DNA of 64,000 bases from Vibrio sp. 99-8-1 (GCF_013114595.1 NZ_VTXE01000015.1:62001-126000); one strand, 5' to 3'. Counted from the first letter of the stretch, positions 30,301 to 40,248 are shown. Program-made: numbers and translations. Notes: a model not told the origin generated them from the sequence alone.

Positions 30301-30850
30301 CAGTTGTCGACTTAAAGATGCGACACCGACTCGCAGAGATCAATCGGTTACTTTATCTGGTTTGGTTATAGCGGCTAGAGTGATGACCACTAAACGTGGA
30401 AGTCGAATTGGTTTAATGACTTTAGATGACCGTTCGGGACGAATTGAGGTAATGTTGTTCTCTGATTCTCTCGATAAGTATGCTGAACTACTAGAAAAAG
30501 ACAAAATTTTAGTGGTTTCTGGACAGGTCAGCTTTGATGACTTCAATGGTGGCCTTAAAATGTCCGCTCGCGAAGTTATGGAATTAGGTGAAGCTCGAGA
30601 GAGATATGCTCAAGCGCTCTCCATCTCCATAAGTCAATCGCAGATAGATGAGCAATTTTTTGACAAATTTAGCAAAATATTGGAACCGCATAGAGCGGGT
30701 ACTATACCTGTTAATGTTTATTATCAACGGCCAGATGCTCGAGTGAAGCTCGCTCTGGGGGTTGAGTGGCGTGTTACGCCAAATGACAATTTAATTGATG
30801 AATTGAAACTGCTACTTGGATCAAGCCAAGTAGAACTCGAATTTAACTAA
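27371..30850 (+). CDS. dnaE: DNA polymerase III alpha subunit
   Basis: DnaE is the replicative DNA polymerase. At 1159 residues it is one shorter than E. coli DnaE. It has the N-terminal PHP domain ([18 protein letters not shown]) and a C-family palm with [16 protein letters not shown] and the catalytic aspartates in MPDFDIDF near residue 400. The fingers contain [18 protein letters not shown] helix-hairpin-helix and OB-fold region follow ([18 protein letters not shown]). It works with the proofreading subunit DnaQ, encoded at 39497. Confidence 0.98.
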   Translation: MSDPKFIHLRVHSDFSMVDGLSKVPPLVKKVAEIGMPAMALTDFTNLCGLVKFYNTAHNCGIKPIIGADFKVQSVEFGDELTNLTVLAKNNKGYNNLTLLISEAYQRGHVQHQPVIDKSWLVEHSEGLILLSGGKQGDIGKALLKGNRALVNKCVDFYQRHFPDHYYLEVTRTGRVDEESYLHFAVELAEETELPVVATNEVMFLKEDQFDAHEIRVAIHDGFTLDDPRRPKLYSAQQYLRTEEEMCQLFSDIPEALQNSVEIAKRCNVTVRLGEYFLPNFPTEGMKIEDYLVKKSQEGLEERLEFLFPDPQTRLQKRPEYDERLQIELDVVNQMGFPGYFLIVMEFIQWSKDNDVPVGPGRGSGAGSLVAYALKITDLDPLEYDLLFERFLNPERVSMPDFDIDFCMDKRDQVIDHVAEMYGRDAVSQIITFGTMAAKAVIRDVGRVLGHPYGFVDRISKMVPPDPGMTLEKAFKAEPQLPQVYEADEEVKELIDMCRILEGVTRNAGKHAGGVVISPTTITDFAPIYCDAEGNFPVTQFDKNDVETAGLVKFDFLGLRTLTIIDWALGLINPRMEREGKSLVRIESIPLQDEASFRILQNSETTAVFQLESRGMKELIKRLQPDSFEDIIALVALFRPGPLQSGMVDNFIDRKHGREAISYPDETWQHESLKETLEPTYGIILYQEQVMQIAQILAGYTLGGADMLRRAMGKKKPEEMAKQRAIFEQGSIDNGVDGELAMKIFDLVEKFAGYGFNKSHSAAYALVSYQTLWLKTHYPAEFMAAVMTADMDNTEKVVGLVDECIRMNLTVSPPDVNVGLYRFNVDENGAVVYGIGAIKGVGEGPIESIIDARTKDGHFKDLFDFCARVDLKKVNKRVIEKLIQAGALDKLGPHRAAMMASVDDAVKAAGQHNQAEAFGQADMFGVLTDAPEAVEQAYAQVAKWPEKVWLEGERETLGLYLTGHPINAYIKELSKYTSCRLKDATPTRRDQSVTLSGLVIAARVMTTKRGSRIGLMTLDDRSGRIEVMLFSDSLDKYAELLEKDKILVVSGQVSFDDFNGGLKMSAREVMELGEARERYAQALSISISQSQIDEQFFDKFSKILEPHRAGTIPVNVYYQRPDARVKLALGVEWRVTPNDNLIDELKLLLGSSQVELEFN

Positions 30851-30892
30851 GATCCGCTGCTTACAGAGCAACGGAATATAAAAGGATTCAAG

Positions 30893-31852
30893 ATGAGCCT
30901 GAATTTTCTAGAATTTGAAAAGCCTATAGCAGAGTTGGAAGCAAAAATTGAAGCGCTTCGCGATGTTTCACGCCACGGTGGTGATACATCTGTGGATCTG
31001 GATAAAGAGATCGCACAACTTGAAGAGAAAAGCTTAGAGCTTAAAAAGAAAGTATTTAGTGATTTGGGCGCGTGGCAAGTTGCACAGCTTGCTCGACATC
31101 CGCAGCGACCATATACGTTAGATTATATCGATAGCGTTTTTACTGAGTTTGATAACTTGTCTGGTGATCGTGCTTTTGCTGATGATAAAGCGATTGTTGG
31201 TGGTATCGCTCGCTTAGATGGACAACCAGTGATGGTTATTGGACATCAAAAAGGACGTGAAACCAAAGAGAAAGTAATTAGAAACTTTGGTATGCCTAAG
31301 CCTGAAGGTTATAGAAAAGCATTGCGTTTAATGGAGATGGCAGAAAGATTTAACATGCCAATTATCACCTTCATTGATACTGCGGGTGCTTACCCAGGCG
31401 TTGGGGCGGAAGAGCGTGGACAATCCGAAGCTATCGCTAAGAATCTAAAAGTTATGTCTGGCCTAACGGTTCCGGTGATTTGTAATGTCGTTGGTGAAGG
31501 TGGCTCAGGTGGTGCATTGGCTATCGGCGTTGGTGATTACGTTAATATGCTGCAGTACTCTACATATGCGGTAATTTCACCAGAAGGTTGTGCCTCTATT
31601 CTGTGGCGTGATTCGGATAAAGCCCCACAAGCTGCAGAAGCTATGGGGTTAACAGCAGACCGTCTTAAAGAGTTAGAACTGATTGATGAGATTATTGAAG
31701 AACCATTAGGCGGTGCTCATAGAGATCCAATTCAGATGGCTCAAAATATTAAAGCTACGCTTTTAAAACAGTTGGAAGATCTGCAGCAACTCGATAGCGA
31801 TACTTTACTAGAACGTCGCTATCAACGTTTGATGAGCTACGGCTACTGTTGA
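30893..31852 (+). CDS. accA: Acetyl-CoA carboxylase carboxyltransferase subunit alpha
   Basis: AccA with AccD moves the carboxyl group from biotin-BCCP to acetyl-CoA, making malonyl-CoA for fatty acid synthesis. It has 319 residues, as in E. coli. Visible blocks are [63 protein letters not shown] and [15 protein letters not shown], the last forming the oxyanion region. AAGGATT lies upstream. It follows dnaE by 42 nt; a terminator follows. Confidence 0.98.
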   Translation: MSLNFLEFEKPIAELEAKIEALRDVSRHGGDTSVDLDKEIAQLEEKSLELKKKVFSDLGAWQVAQLARHPQRPYTLDYIDSVFTEFDNLSGDRAFADDKAIVGGIARLDGQPVMVIGHQKGRETKEKVIRNFGMPKPEGYRKALRLMEMAERFNMPIITFIDTAGAYPGVGAEERGQSEAIAKNLKVMSGLTVPVICNVVGEGGSGGALAIGVGDYVNMLQYSTYAVISPEGCASILWRDSDKAPQAAEAMGLTADRLKELELIDEIIEEPLGGAHRDPIQMAQNIKATLLKQLEDLQQLDSDTLLERRYQRLMSYGYC

Positions 31853-31901
31853 TAAATTAGCTATTGTTAAATCGATTGTGATAGACGTACAGTGAAAGTG
31901 A

Positions 31902-31928
31902 AGCGGGTGATAAGCCCGCTTTTTTATT
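31902..31928 (+). terminator. Terminator after accA
   Basis: AGCGGG (31902-31907) pairs with CCCGCT (31915-31920), followed by a T-rich tail (TTTTTATT). Confidence 0.85.
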
Positions 31929-32028
31929 GCTGTTTTTCTATTTGTTGGACTTTTTCGAGTGATTGAGTTCATTTTGGCCGTATAATTGACCCGATAGCTA
32001 TTTAATTTACTGAATAATAGGCCCTGCA

Positions 32029-33378
32029 TTGATTTATTCGCATTTCAGCTCTGTTCTTGACTCATTTACCCTGCACACACATGGCAAAGTTGTGCTGGCT
32101 CTTAGCGGGGGTGTGGATTCCCGCGTGTTGCTGCATTTGTTGGCTCATTATCGGAGCAAACATCCTTCTCTAATATGCCAAGTTGTTCATGTACATCATG
32201 GCCTTAGCGACAATGCTGACTCATGGAGTGAGCAGTGCGCGGTATGGTGTGAAGAGTATAGTTTTGATTTTAAAGTAGAGCGCGTAACCCTCAATCTTGG
32301 CAATCAAATAAGTACAGAACAAGAAGCTAGAGTACACCGCTATCAGGTGCTGGAGAAATATGTCGCTGAAGGTGATGTGCTATTAACGGGTCAGCATGCG
32401 ACGGATCAAGTAGAGACATTCTTGTTGGCATTAAAACGAGGTAGCGGTCCAAAAGGGCTCTCTTCAATGCCTGTATCGACGGTATTTTCTCAAGGTCATC
32501 TTGTTCGACCTTTATTAGCGATATCTAGGCAGCAAGTGTATCAATTTGCACAGGATGAGAAGCTTGATTGGTTAGAAGACGAAAGTAATAACGATATAAA
32601 ATTTGACCGTAACTTCCTTCGCCATCATGTTGTTCCAGTACTTACTGAACGCTGGCCTGAGATTGAAAAGTCAGTAGGGCGCAGTGCCAAGCTGTGTGCT
32701 GAGCAAGAACAATTAGTAAACGAACTGTTAGAAGAGAAGCTGAGTTTCTGTCTACAAGCTGATAAGAGCTTGGCGATTGATGCTTTGTCTCAGCAGAGCG
32801 AGTTAGCTCGTAAACAGCTTATTCGTATGTGGCTGAAAAGACAGTCTTGTCTGATGCCTTCATATAAACAGTTGGAGCTTATTTGGTCGGAAGTGGCGCA
32901 AGCTAAAAAGGATGCGAATCCAACACTTGGTATCGCAAGTGGCACCATTCGCCGGTTTCAACATGCGCTCTATTTTGTTGCACCACATTGCGATGTAAGC
33001 CATTGGACTGGAGAGCTTCACTGGCAACAGCCTCTTAAGCTACCTGACAATTTAGGTGAGTTGCTGTTTGTCTCTATAGAAAGATCGCAAGCTGAAGGGA
33101 CGGCTAATGAGAGAGTAGAGAAAATGACGCTACGCACGCCTAGTGAAGAAGAAACCGTCTCTGTCACTTTTGCACCTGAGGGGCTATTGGCTCATCCTGC
33201 GACCAGAACTCACAGTCGTAAGTTAAAAAAACTTTATCAGGAGTATGGCGTACCGACTTGGCTGAGAAAAAGAACGCCTATAATTATGTATAACGACAAA
33301 ATTGCCATGGTTGGTGATCTGTTTGTAGACAAAAATTTTCACGGTCATGATTGTGAAATAGTATGGAATAAAGTATAA
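32029..33378 (+). CDS. tilS: tRNA(Ile)-lysidine synthetase
   Basis: TilS adds lysine to C34 of the minor tRNA-Ile, so that it reads AUA and not AUG. The 449-residue protein has the N-type ATP pyrophosphatase loop SGGVDS at residues 26-31, HVHHGLSDNAD, and LTGQHATDQVETFLLALKRGSG. The C-terminal tRNA-binding domains follow (RKLKKLYQEYGVPTWLRKRTP). The start is TTG at 32029, since no nearby ATG precedes the ATPase loop; the ribosome site (AATAGG) is weak, so the start is slightly uncertain. Confidence 0.95.
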   Translation: MIYSHFSSVLDSFTLHTHGKVVLALSGGVDSRVLLHLLAHYRSKHPSLICQVVHVHHGLSDNADSWSEQCAVWCEEYSFDFKVERVTLNLGNQISTEQEARVHRYQVLEKYVAEGDVLLTGQHATDQVETFLLALKRGSGPKGLSSMPVSTVFSQGHLVRPLLAISRQQVYQFAQDEKLDWLEDESNNDIKFDRNFLRHHVVPVLTERWPEIEKSVGRSAKLCAEQEQLVNELLEEKLSFCLQADKSLAIDALSQQSELARKQLIRMWLKRQSCLMPSYKQLELIWSEVAQAKKDANPTLGIASGTIRRFQHALYFVAPHCDVSHWTGELHWQQPLKLPDNLGELLFVSIERSQAEGTANERVEKMTLRTPSEEETVSVTFAPEGLLAHPATRTHSRKLKKLYQEYGVPTWLRKRTPIIMYNDKIAMVGDLFVDKNFHGHDCEIVWNKV

Positions 33379-33423
33379 GAAAATAAATAAGTAAGAATAG
33401 CAATGTTTAAAAGGATAATAACG

Positions 33424-33738
33424 ATGAATAAAATTACCACAGGACTACTACTGGCAACGGCTCTATTTAGTGCATCATCAATGGCTGCTGGTGATCCTGT
33501 CGCTGGGAAAGCAAAATCAGCAATATGCGCAGCCTGCCATGGTGCGGATGGAATGGCTCTTATTGATGGCTATCCAAACATTAAAGGTCAAAATTCGGCA
33601 TACATTCAATCTTCTCTTAAAGCTTATCGTTCTAAGCAAAGAAACGGTGGGTTAGCCGTTGTGATGCAAGCTCAAGCTATGTTGTTAAATGATCAGGATA
33701 TTGAGAACTTAGCGGCTTACTATTCGTCATTAAAGTAA
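33424..33738 (+). CDS. Small periplasmic c-type cytochrome (c553-like)
   Basis: A 104-residue precursor with a signal peptide ending SMA-AGD and one haem-binding CxxCH motif (CAACH, residues 35-39). A distal Met is supplied from the VVMQAQAM segment. Such class I cytochromes shuttle electrons in the periplasm; the partner is unknown. The ATG at 33424 is preferred over one at 33403, because AAGGA at 33411-33415 is well placed for it and gives a normal signal peptide. It lies between tilS and glnB and may be its own transcription unit. Confidence 0.88.
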   Translation: MNKITTGLLLATALFSASSMAAGDPVAGKAKSAICAACHGADGMALIDGYPNIKGQNSAYIQSSLKAYRSKQRNGGLAVVMQAQAMLLNDQDIENLAAYYSSLK

Positions 33739-33806
33739 TCGCCACTAAAGTAATCGTTGCTGAATAAGCTCCTTGAAGTTATTTGAGTAGATTAGGTATT
33801 AATTAA

Positions 33807-34154
<348 letters not shown>

Positions 34155-34170
34155 TTCTTTGATTATAGAA

Positions 34171-34198
34171 AGTCACTTGGGGATATCCTCAAGTGACT
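34171..34198. repeat. 28-bp near-perfect palindrome downstream of glnB
   Basis: AGTCACTTG (34171-34179) pairs with CAAGTGACT (34190-34198) across a centre GGATATCC (34181-34188) that is itself palindromic; only 34180/34189 do not match. It contains the CTCAAGTGAC core shared with the elements at 6574 and 61353. It has no T run of its own; a standard terminator follows 14 nt later. Confidence 0.75.
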
Positions 34199-34212
34199 CC
34201 AATCACTATTTT

Positions 34213-34236
34213 AAAGGAGCGAAAGCTCCTTTTTTA
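34213..34236 (+). terminator. Terminator after glnB
   Basis: AAAGGAGC (34213-34220) pairs with GCTCCTTT (34225-34232) around a GAAA tetraloop, followed by more T. It lies 15 nt before the next gene. Confidence 0.92.
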
Positions 34237-34250
34237 TTAGGAGATTTTTA

Positions 34251-35120
34251 ATGACAAAGTGGTACGCAAGAATAGTGGCAGTGTTGAGCTGCTCGGCACT
34301 GATATTTTTGCTGTTATTTCGAGGGTTGTTTAATATACCAGAACAACCACAACTGTTGTTACCTAACGAGAACCCGTCATCAGAGGTAAAGCAGTGTTAT
34401 AAAAACCCTACGTCTAAGCCCATTGATGACAATGGCACCATCTCCTTGTTAGTTTGGAATCTCTATAAGCAAAACAACCCTTCTTGGCGGTCAGAATTAG
34501 ACCGTTACAGCCAGCAGCGTCAACTAATTTTGTTACAGGAAGTCAGTTTAACCGATGAGTTTGCATCTTGGCTGTCTAGCAAGCCTTGGGGGAGCCAGTA
34601 CGTAAACGCATTTAAAGTTTTTGATACCAGTGCCGGCGTATTGAATCTCGCCTCTCAGATGCCGTCTGAAGCGTGTGCGTATGTTCAAGTAGAACCTTGG
34701 CTACGTCTGCCAAAATCGGCGCTCTATGCGCGTTATCGACTGAGTAATGGCGAATACTTAGCCGTGATTAATCTTCATGCTATCAATTTTACTTTTGGCG
34801 TGTCTGACTACCAAAAGCAGATAGATACATTACGTCGAATTGTTCAGCGTCATGCTGGTCCGCTTATTCTTGCTGGAGATTTTAATACTTGGAGTGAGTC
34901 AAGAATGGCGTCTGTTCGGCAAGTGACGGGATCTTTAAAGTTAAAAGAGGTGACGTTTAAGCCTGATGATCGTAAGCGCTTTATTACAGGTCTGCCCCTT
35001 GACCATATTTTTGTCGCTAATTTAGACGTTATCAACGCAAAAGCGCCCATCACGGACGCTTCAGATCATAACCCTATGCTGGTTGAACTTAGAATATCAG
35101 GATATACAAAGCCCAAATAA
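34251..35120 (+). CDS. yafD: Endonuclease/exonuclease/phosphatase family protein, YafD-like
   Basis: A 289-residue membrane-anchored protein with one N-terminal helix (about 7-27) and an EEP-fold domain: SLLVWNLYKQN (first catalytic Asn), QLILLQEVSL (Glu), LAGDFNTWSESR (Asp and Asn), and the final SDHNPMLVEL (Asp-His). This matches E. coli YafD (UPF0294), and the neighbouring mltD, gloB, yafS, rnhA and dnaQ are also its E. coli neighbours. The substrate is unknown. Its last 32 nt overlap the convergent YIP1-family gene. Confidence 0.85.
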   Translation: MTKWYARIVAVLSCSALIFLLLFRGLFNIPEQPQLLLPNENPSSEVKQCYKNPTSKPIDDNGTISLLVWNLYKQNNPSWRSELDRYSQQRQLILLQEVSLTDEFASWLSSKPWGSQYVNAFKVFDTSAGVLNLASQMPSEACAYVQVEPWLRLPKSALYARYRLSNGEYLAVINLHAINFTFGVSDYQKQIDTLRRIVQRHAGPLILAGDFNTWSESRMASVRQVTGSLKLKEVTFKPDDRKRFITGLPLDHIFVANLDVINAKAPITDASDHNPMLVELRISGYTKPK

Positions 35121-35769
35121 TAAAGTAACCCAGCCACGGTATGGATGCGATTAACAATGCTTGGCGTTGAGTGAACTCTGTCCATGCACCAATGGCGGCA
35201 TAGCCTAATACAATATACCAAGGTAAAAGCAGAGGAAAAGCACTGGCAAATCCTGACCATTGACTGGTTAGAGGCAGTTTTAGCAAGCCATTCAAGCTAT
35301 TTAGATCCGCAGCATAATTCATGACTTGTCCATGGTTTACCAATAGATTGACGTAGCTGGCAAGGTCCCCTAAAACCGCAGGGAATATAACTACCGATGC
35401 CCCTGCAAACCATTTCCAATAACCGTGCTGATACTTACTTGGCTTGGCTGCAAGCATAAACCAGAAAGCCAGCAAACCAATCACAAGAGTACGATTTAAA
35501 ATATCGTTAATAATCTCACTTGCCATCAACGTGTTGGCGTCTAATTGAGTGACGATATTTTGATCGGTTTGACTGATAAGAGCGGCTTTTAGCCATTCAA
35601 AATCGACGACATCGAAATAGGCTCCCCAAAATAGAAATGGGCTGATAAGCAATAATATGTAGATCTGCCATCCCCACATCCCCTTTTGATAGAGTGCGGA
35701 AAAACAGGATGTTGGCGCTCGGAATATATCAAGCAACATAATGAGCGGATTGCTAGATGGAATGATCAT
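35089..35769 (-). CDS. YIP1 family membrane protein
   Basis: A 226-residue integral membrane protein with about five helices, typical of the Yip1-type family (for example MWGWQIYILLLISPFLFWGAYF and FPLLLPWYIVLGYAAIGAW). The function in bacteria is unknown. It overlaps the mltD stop by 4 nt on the same strand, so the two are coupled. It overlaps the 3' end of the yafD-like gene by 32 nt on the opposite strand. Confidence 0.82.
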   Translation of the reverse strand: MIIPSSNPLIMLLDIFRAPTSCFSALYQKGMWGWQIYILLLISPFLFWGAYFDVVDFEWLKAALISQTDQNIVTQLDANTLMASEIINDILNRTLVIGLLAFWFMLAAKPSKYQHGYWKWFAGASVVIFPAVLGDLASYVNLLVNHGQVMNYAADLNSLNGLLKLPLTSQWSGFASAFPLLLPWYIVLGYAAIGAWTEFTQRQALLIASIPWLGYFIIWALYILIF

Positions 35770-37394
35770 ACACTTACCTTAGTTACATCGACGTACAGTT
35801 TTAGTTTTTGTCCTGGTTGAATATATTTCTGCTTAGTAAGGTTATTCCATTTAACAATATCTGAGCTTTTTACTTTAAACTTATTGGCTATTGCGCTGAT
35901 GGTATCACCATTGCGAACTTTATAATTAACGGTGCGAATGATGGCGCCATCACTGCTGTTTTTCCAGATAACTATTTTTTGCCCAACGCGCAATGTATCT
36001 CTTGGTCCCATGCCATTCCACTTTGCTAGTGACTGATAAGAAACGTTATTTTTTCTAGAGATACTCCATAAACTTTCACCTGATAACACCGTGTGAGTGA
36101 CTTTATATTTGCCTCTGGCAATAGACTGAGTTTTGGCTAGTCTATTTTTGGCACTCAGGGTATAGGTTTTGTCGCTACCTGTTGAGGTAGGGATCATCAA
36201 AAATTTTCCGGCGCGTATGTTGTTATTAGTTAAACCATTTGCGGTGCGAATAATCTTGGCTGTCGTATTGTGTTTTCTGGCAATAACACTAATTGAATCA
36301 CCAGTTTTTACTTTGTAGCGAACAAGCTTGACGCCTTTGCCACGGTTTTCAAGCGCAGATTTATTAAATTGTTCAACATTACTGGCAGGAATCAAAAAGT
36401 GGTGTGGGCCTTCTGGTGCTGTTGCCCATTGATTATATGCAGGGTTGTAGCTTTGTAACTGTTTCACGCTTAGGCCTGCATAATTAGCGGCAATGGCTAA
36501 ATCGAGCTGTTCTTTTGGATCGACTAACTCCAAAACGGGTTTGTTTGCAATGGCAGGAATAGTGATACCGTATTTCTCTTGATTTGCGACAACATCAGCC
36601 AATGCGAGTAGTTTTGGTACATAACCACTGGTTTCTTTAGGCAGATCTAATGAGAAGAAATCGATAGGTTTGTTGGCTTTTTCATTCTTGGTAATCGCTC
36701 TAGAAACGCGTCCACCGCCGCTGTTATACGCTGCGATCGCGTGGCTCCAATTACCGTTAAAGCGTTTATTTAAGTAGGTAAGGTAGTTAAGAGCTGCATC
36801 GGTTGCCGCATCGACGTCACGACGGCCGTCATACCAGTAATTCTGCTCTAGGCCGTACATCTTTCCTGTTCCAGGAACGAATTGCCATAACCCAGCAGCA
36901 CTGCCGTGTGAATATGCAAATGCATCGAAGGCACTTTCAACCACAGGTAGCAGTGCTAGCTCTAATGGCAGTTGGCGCTGTTCAATTTTCTCAACAATCA
37001 AATATAAAAAAGGCTCAGCGCGTTGTGAAATCGTTGCGAGGTGCTTGGGGTGTTTAATATACCAATCACGATAGTAATCTATCGTTTTGTGATCTGGCAC
37101 AGGTAGATAGAGCTGCATTGCAATTCGCTGCCAAATATCTTCTTGCTGCCATGGCGTTGCAGCAGTGGGATATTCTACGGTGAGAGAGGCCGAATTGGCA
37201 TCTGACGCGGAGTGTTCTGTTGTCGCAATACCGCTGTTATCGTCAATAACATCAGATTGATTTTTAATAGAATTTGTATCGCGATTTTCAGCACTATGTG
37301 TCGACGCATCATTTTGTTGGACTGATTGGCAACCAGCCAAGAGCAGCACTACAGCCCAACTAAATAGAATTCTCATTAATCTAACCTTTTTCAA
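35766..37394 (-). CDS. mltD: Membrane-bound lytic murein transglycosylase D
   Basis: MltD cuts glycan strands of peptidoglycan to form anhydro-muropeptides. The 542-residue lipoprotein has a lipobox LLAGC (C22) and an SLT domain at about 130-240 with catalytic Glu153 in VVESAF and AAYNSGGGRV. Three LysM repeats follow, at about 353-398, 422-470 and 485-535 (YKVKTGDSISVIARKH and similar). It is longer than E. coli MltD (452 residues), which has two LysM repeats. A Ser/Asn-rich linker separates the lipid anchor from the SLT domain. Confidence 0.95.
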   Translation of the reverse strand: MKKVRLMRILFSWAVVLLLAGCQSVQQNDASTHSAENRDTNSIKNQSDVIDDNSGIATTEHSASDANSASLTVEYPTAATPWQQEDIWQRIAMQLYLPVPDHKTIDYYRDWYIKHPKHLATISQRAEPFLYLIVEKIEQRQLPLELALLPVVESAFDAFAYSHGSAAGLWQFVPGTGKMYGLEQNYWYDGRRDVDAATDAALNYLTYLNKRFNGNWSHAIAAYNSGGGRVSRAITKNEKANKPIDFFSLDLPKETSGYVPKLLALADVVANQEKYGITIPAIANKPVLELVDPKEQLDLAIAANYAGLSVKQLQSYNPAYNQWATAPEGPHHFLIPASNVEQFNKSALENRGKGVKLVRYKVKTGDSISVIARKHNTTAKIIRTANGLTNNNIRAGKFLMIPTSTGSDKTYTLSAKNRLAKTQSIARGKYKVTHTVLSGESLWSISRKNNVSYQSLAKWNGMGPRDTLRVGQKIVIWKNSSDGAIIRTVNYKVRNGDTISAIANKFKVKSSDIVKWNNLTKQKYIQPGQKLKLYVDVTKVSV

Positions 37395-37446
37395 AATTGG
37401 CTGCTGATGATACTTGTGCTCAATTGTTGATACAAGGCAGAAAATG

Positions 37447-38205
37447 TTAAAATGCGTTCTTCCACTCTCTGAGTGCGCTAAAGATAGTCACAGGACGGGT
37501 GTCCCTAACTCTGTTTGATACGGAGTTTATAATGCTGGGCTGCTCTACCCTTAAAAATGGGTTGATCCACTTCTCCTGCCTTAATGTCGTGGGCAGAGTG
37601 GGTTTGTTTTCACTTCTAAGGCGATAAACTTCTTCTCTGTACTGAAGAAGCTGTTGGTTATCGGGTTCTACCGCTAACGCAAAAGCGATGTTACTGGTGG
37701 TGTACTCATGAGCAGGATAAATTTCAATCTCTTCTGGCAAACAGAGTATCTTATTTAACGACTCGAACATCTGCTCGTTTGTGCCTTCAAAAACACGGCC
37801 ACAGCCTGCTGAGAATAGAACATCGCCGCAGAACAGTTTTCCATCGCCAACATAACCGATATGACCACTTGTGTGGCCAGGTAGGTCGATAACCAGAAAT
37901 GTTTCATCGAATAGAGAGAATTGGTTTCCCGCCGGCATCGGATGGGTGAGTGATTCGATATTATCGTTTTCAGGACCAACCACCTTGATATGAGGAAACT
38001 CAGATCTTAGTGCTGGAATACCACCAATATGGTCTTGATGGTGATGAGTGATGAGTATCGCTTCTAATGTTAACCCATGTTCATTGAGGTAATTCAAAAC
38101 GGGTTGAGCCTCTCCGGGATCAACTATTGCACAACGTAAATCGTGATTTTGAATTAGCCAGATGTAATTGTCATTAAATGCGGGTATGCTCTTGATGGTT
38201 AACAT
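37447..38205 (-). CDS. gloB: Hydroxyacylglutathione hydrolase (glyoxalase II)
   Basis: GloB hydrolyses S-lactoylglutathione to lactate and glutathione, the second step of methylglyoxal detoxification. The 252-residue metallo-beta-lactamase-fold protein has the two-metal motif H54-x-H56-x-D58-H59 in THHHQDH. Further ligands are in LPGHTSGH and KLFCGDVLF, and the C-terminal LRVEQP region binds glutathione. It is divergent from the yafS-like gene, as in E. coli. Confidence 0.96.
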   Translation of the reverse strand: MLTIKSIPAFNDNYIWLIQNHDLRCAIVDPGEAQPVLNYLNEHGLTLEAILITHHHQDHIGGIPALRSEFPHIKVVGPENDNIESLTHPMPAGNQFSLFDETFLVIDLPGHTSGHIGYVGDGKLFCGDVLFSAGCGRVFEGTNEQMFESLNKILCLPEEIEIYPAHEYTTSNIAFALAVEPDNQQLLQYREEVYRLRSENKPTLPTTLRQEKWINPFLRVEQPSIINSVSNRVRDTRPVTIFSALREWKNAF

Positions 38206-38237
38206 TTTGTTCTCCAGCTACGGAATGATGAAATTAA

Positions 38238-38957
38238 GTGATGAAACCAGCTCGTACTACACGAAAACTTGAGAAACCACACTCATGGCAGCAATTAAAA
38301 AATGGCCAATGGGTATCCGAATCTATCCAAATGAGATTGGATGAATGGTGCCCTAAGTTATTTGGTTATCATATGCTTAAACTTGGTGGTTTAAGTTGTG
38401 AGATTGCCAGTAGTATGTGCAATATACAACATCAAGTTAATGTCGATATAAAAAACCCTTTGCATAATGTTATCGCTGATAGCTGCAACTTACCATTTTT
38501 AGAGAAAAGTTTTGATGTCATTTTGCTGGCTCATCAACTGGATTACAGCAATGATCCCCACTGTTTATTAAGAGAAATAGATAGGGTAATGATTGATGAC
38601 GGCTATCTGATATTAACGGGGTTTAATCCAATAAGCCTGACTGGCGTAAATAGCTTAATGCCATGGCGAAAAAATAATTTACCTTGGAGTGGACGAATGT
38701 TTACGCCAAATCGGATACGTGATTGGTTGGGATTACTTAACTATCAAGTGATTCACTCAGATCAGTATGCGGTTTTACCTTGGAATCATCCTGTCTGGAC
38801 GTGGGCAGAGAGTGGGCTAGGGGACTGTATAACACCTTTCGGTAGCTTATATTTTATTGTCGCAAGAAAAAGAACCTATCCGCTTAAACTCATAAAGCCC
38901 CATTGGCGACTAAAAAGAAGATTGTCACCAGTGGGAGTAAATTGCCGAATTCGATAG
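38238..38957 (+). CDS. yafS: YafS-like class I SAM-dependent methyltransferase
   Basis: A 239-residue protein with the fold pattern of a class I methyltransferase. Motif IV-like SFDVILLAHQLDYSNDPHCLLREIDRVMIDDGYLIL is clear. However, the glycine-rich motif I is poor (HMLKLGGLSCEIA instead of the usual DLGCGTG), so SAM binding may be weak or altered. The substrate is unknown. The gene lies between gloB and rnhA, where E. coli has yafS. Confidence 0.8.
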   Translation: MMKPARTTRKLEKPHSWQQLKNGQWVSESIQMRLDEWCPKLFGYHMLKLGGLSCEIASSMCNIQHQVNVDIKNPLHNVIADSCNLPFLEKSFDVILLAHQLDYSNDPHCLLREIDRVMIDDGYLILTGFNPISLTGVNSLMPWRKNNLPWSGRMFTPNRIRDWLGLLNYQVIHSDQYAVLPWNHPVWTWAESGLGDCITPFGSLYFIVARKRTYPLKLIKPHWRLKRRLSPVGVNCRIR

Positions 38958-38961
38958 ATTT

Positions 38962-39435
38962 TTAGCTATTATTGGCTGCTATATAGCCTTGGTCTATCTC
39001 GGTAGGGTTTTCTGCAGCCGCTCTGGCTATGTCATCGCAGATCTCATTTTCTCTATGCCCTGCGTGGCCCTTAACCCATTTCCATTCAACTTGATGGCGA
39101 GCGGACTCCGTGTCCAGTGCTTGCCATAAGTCAGCATTTTTAACTGGCTTTTTGTCGGCGGTTTTCCAGCCGCGCTTTTTCCAATTGTGTATCCATTGAG
39201 TGATGCCTTGTCTTACATACTGGCTATCCGTGGTTAGCGTTACCTGACATGGTTCCTTCAGTGACTTTAAAGCGACGACGGCCGCCATCATCTCCATACG
39301 ATTATTGGTGGTAAGTTCAAAGCCTTTTGCGAGCTGCTTTTCGTTCTGTTTGTAACGCAAAACGATGCCATATCCGCCGGGACCGGGATTACCTAAACAA
39401 GAACCATCAGTGAAAACTTCAACTTGTTTTGTCAT
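38962..39435 (-). CDS. rnhA: Ribonuclease HI
   Basis: RNase HI degrades the RNA strand of RNA-DNA hybrids. Of 157 residues, the catalytic aspartate is D10 in [10 protein letters not shown] and the glutamate is E48 in NNRMEMMA. The next Asp is in [10 protein letters not shown], and the basic protrusion is [16 protein letters not shown]. The gene converges with yafS, leaving 4 nt between the stops, and is divergent from dnaQ across 61 bp, a conserved pair that shares its promoter region. Confidence 0.97.
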   Translation of the reverse strand: MTKQVEVFTDGSCLGNPGPGGYGIVLRYKQNEKQLAKGFELTTNNRMEMMAAVVALKSLKEPCQVTLTTDSQYVRQGITQWIHNWKKRGWKTADKKPVKNADLWQALDTESARHQVEWKWVKGHAGHRENEICDDIARAAAENPTEIDQGYIAANNS

Positions 39436-39496
39436 GATTTGATACTATTGGTTATTATTGCTATTTGCTTCGGTATAGTCTGACATACAACTCATT

Positions 39497-40240
39497 ATGA
39501 ATACTAGTAACAATTCAAACCAACAACGTATTATCGTTCTCGATACTGAAACCACCGGTATGAACCGAGAAGGCGGCCCAACATACTTGGGACATCGCAT
39601 TATTGAAATTGGTGCCGTGGAAATTATTAACCGCAAATTAACGGGGCGACATTTTCACGTCTACATTAAGCCAGATCGTGAGATTCAACCTGATGCTATT
39701 GAAGTTCATGGTATTACTGATGAGTTTTTGCGAGATAAACCTAATTATCGCACCGTACACCAAGAGTTTTTGGATTTCATAAGCGGAGCCGAATTGGTTG
39801 CACACAATGCGCCATTTGATGTCGGTTTTATGGATAATGAGTTTAGCATGCTGGACTCCGCCATTGGTAAGACAGAGCAATACTGTAAAATTACCGATAC
39901 CCTTGCTATGGCGAAGAAGATATTTCCGGGTAAGCGAAATAATCTAGATACGTTGTGTGACCGGTATGGAATCGATAACTCTCATCGGACGCTTCACGGC
40001 GCTTTACTCGATGCTGAGATTTTAGCTGACGTATACTTGTTAATGACAGGTGGGCAAACGGCCTTGCAGTTTAATGCCAACAGCCTATCAAATAGTGATG
40101 CGGGTTCAGAAACCATTAAACGTGTTGAGATGGGGCGAAAATCACTTAAGGTTTTACAGGCAACGGCCGATGAATTAGATGACCACCAAAGTCGTTTAGA
40201 TATTGTAGAAAAAGCCGGTGTTTGTCTCTGGCGTCAATAG
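39497..40240 (+). CDS. dnaQ: DNA polymerase III epsilon subunit (proofreading exonuclease)
   Basis: DnaQ provides the 3'-5' exonuclease of the replicative polymerase, bound to DnaE. The 247-residue protein has ExoI in IVLDTETTGM (Asp, Glu), ExoII in LVAHNAPFDVGFMD, and ExoIII with HGALLDAEILADVY. The C-terminal segment, which binds DnaE, ends WRQ. The TIGR03503 gene starts 8 nt downstream. Confidence 0.97.
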   Translation: MNTSNNSNQQRIIVLDTETTGMNREGGPTYLGHRIIEIGAVEIINRKLTGRHFHVYIKPDREIQPDAIEVHGITDEFLRDKPNYRTVHQEFLDFISGAELVAHNAPFDVGFMDNEFSMLDSAIGKTEQYCKITDTLAMAKKIFPGKRNNLDTLCDRYGIDNSHRTLHGALLDAEILADVYLLMTGGQTALQFNANSLSNSDAGSETIKRVEMGRKSLKVLQATADELDDHQSRLDIVEKAGVCLWRQ

Positions 40241-40248
40241 AGGAAGCT

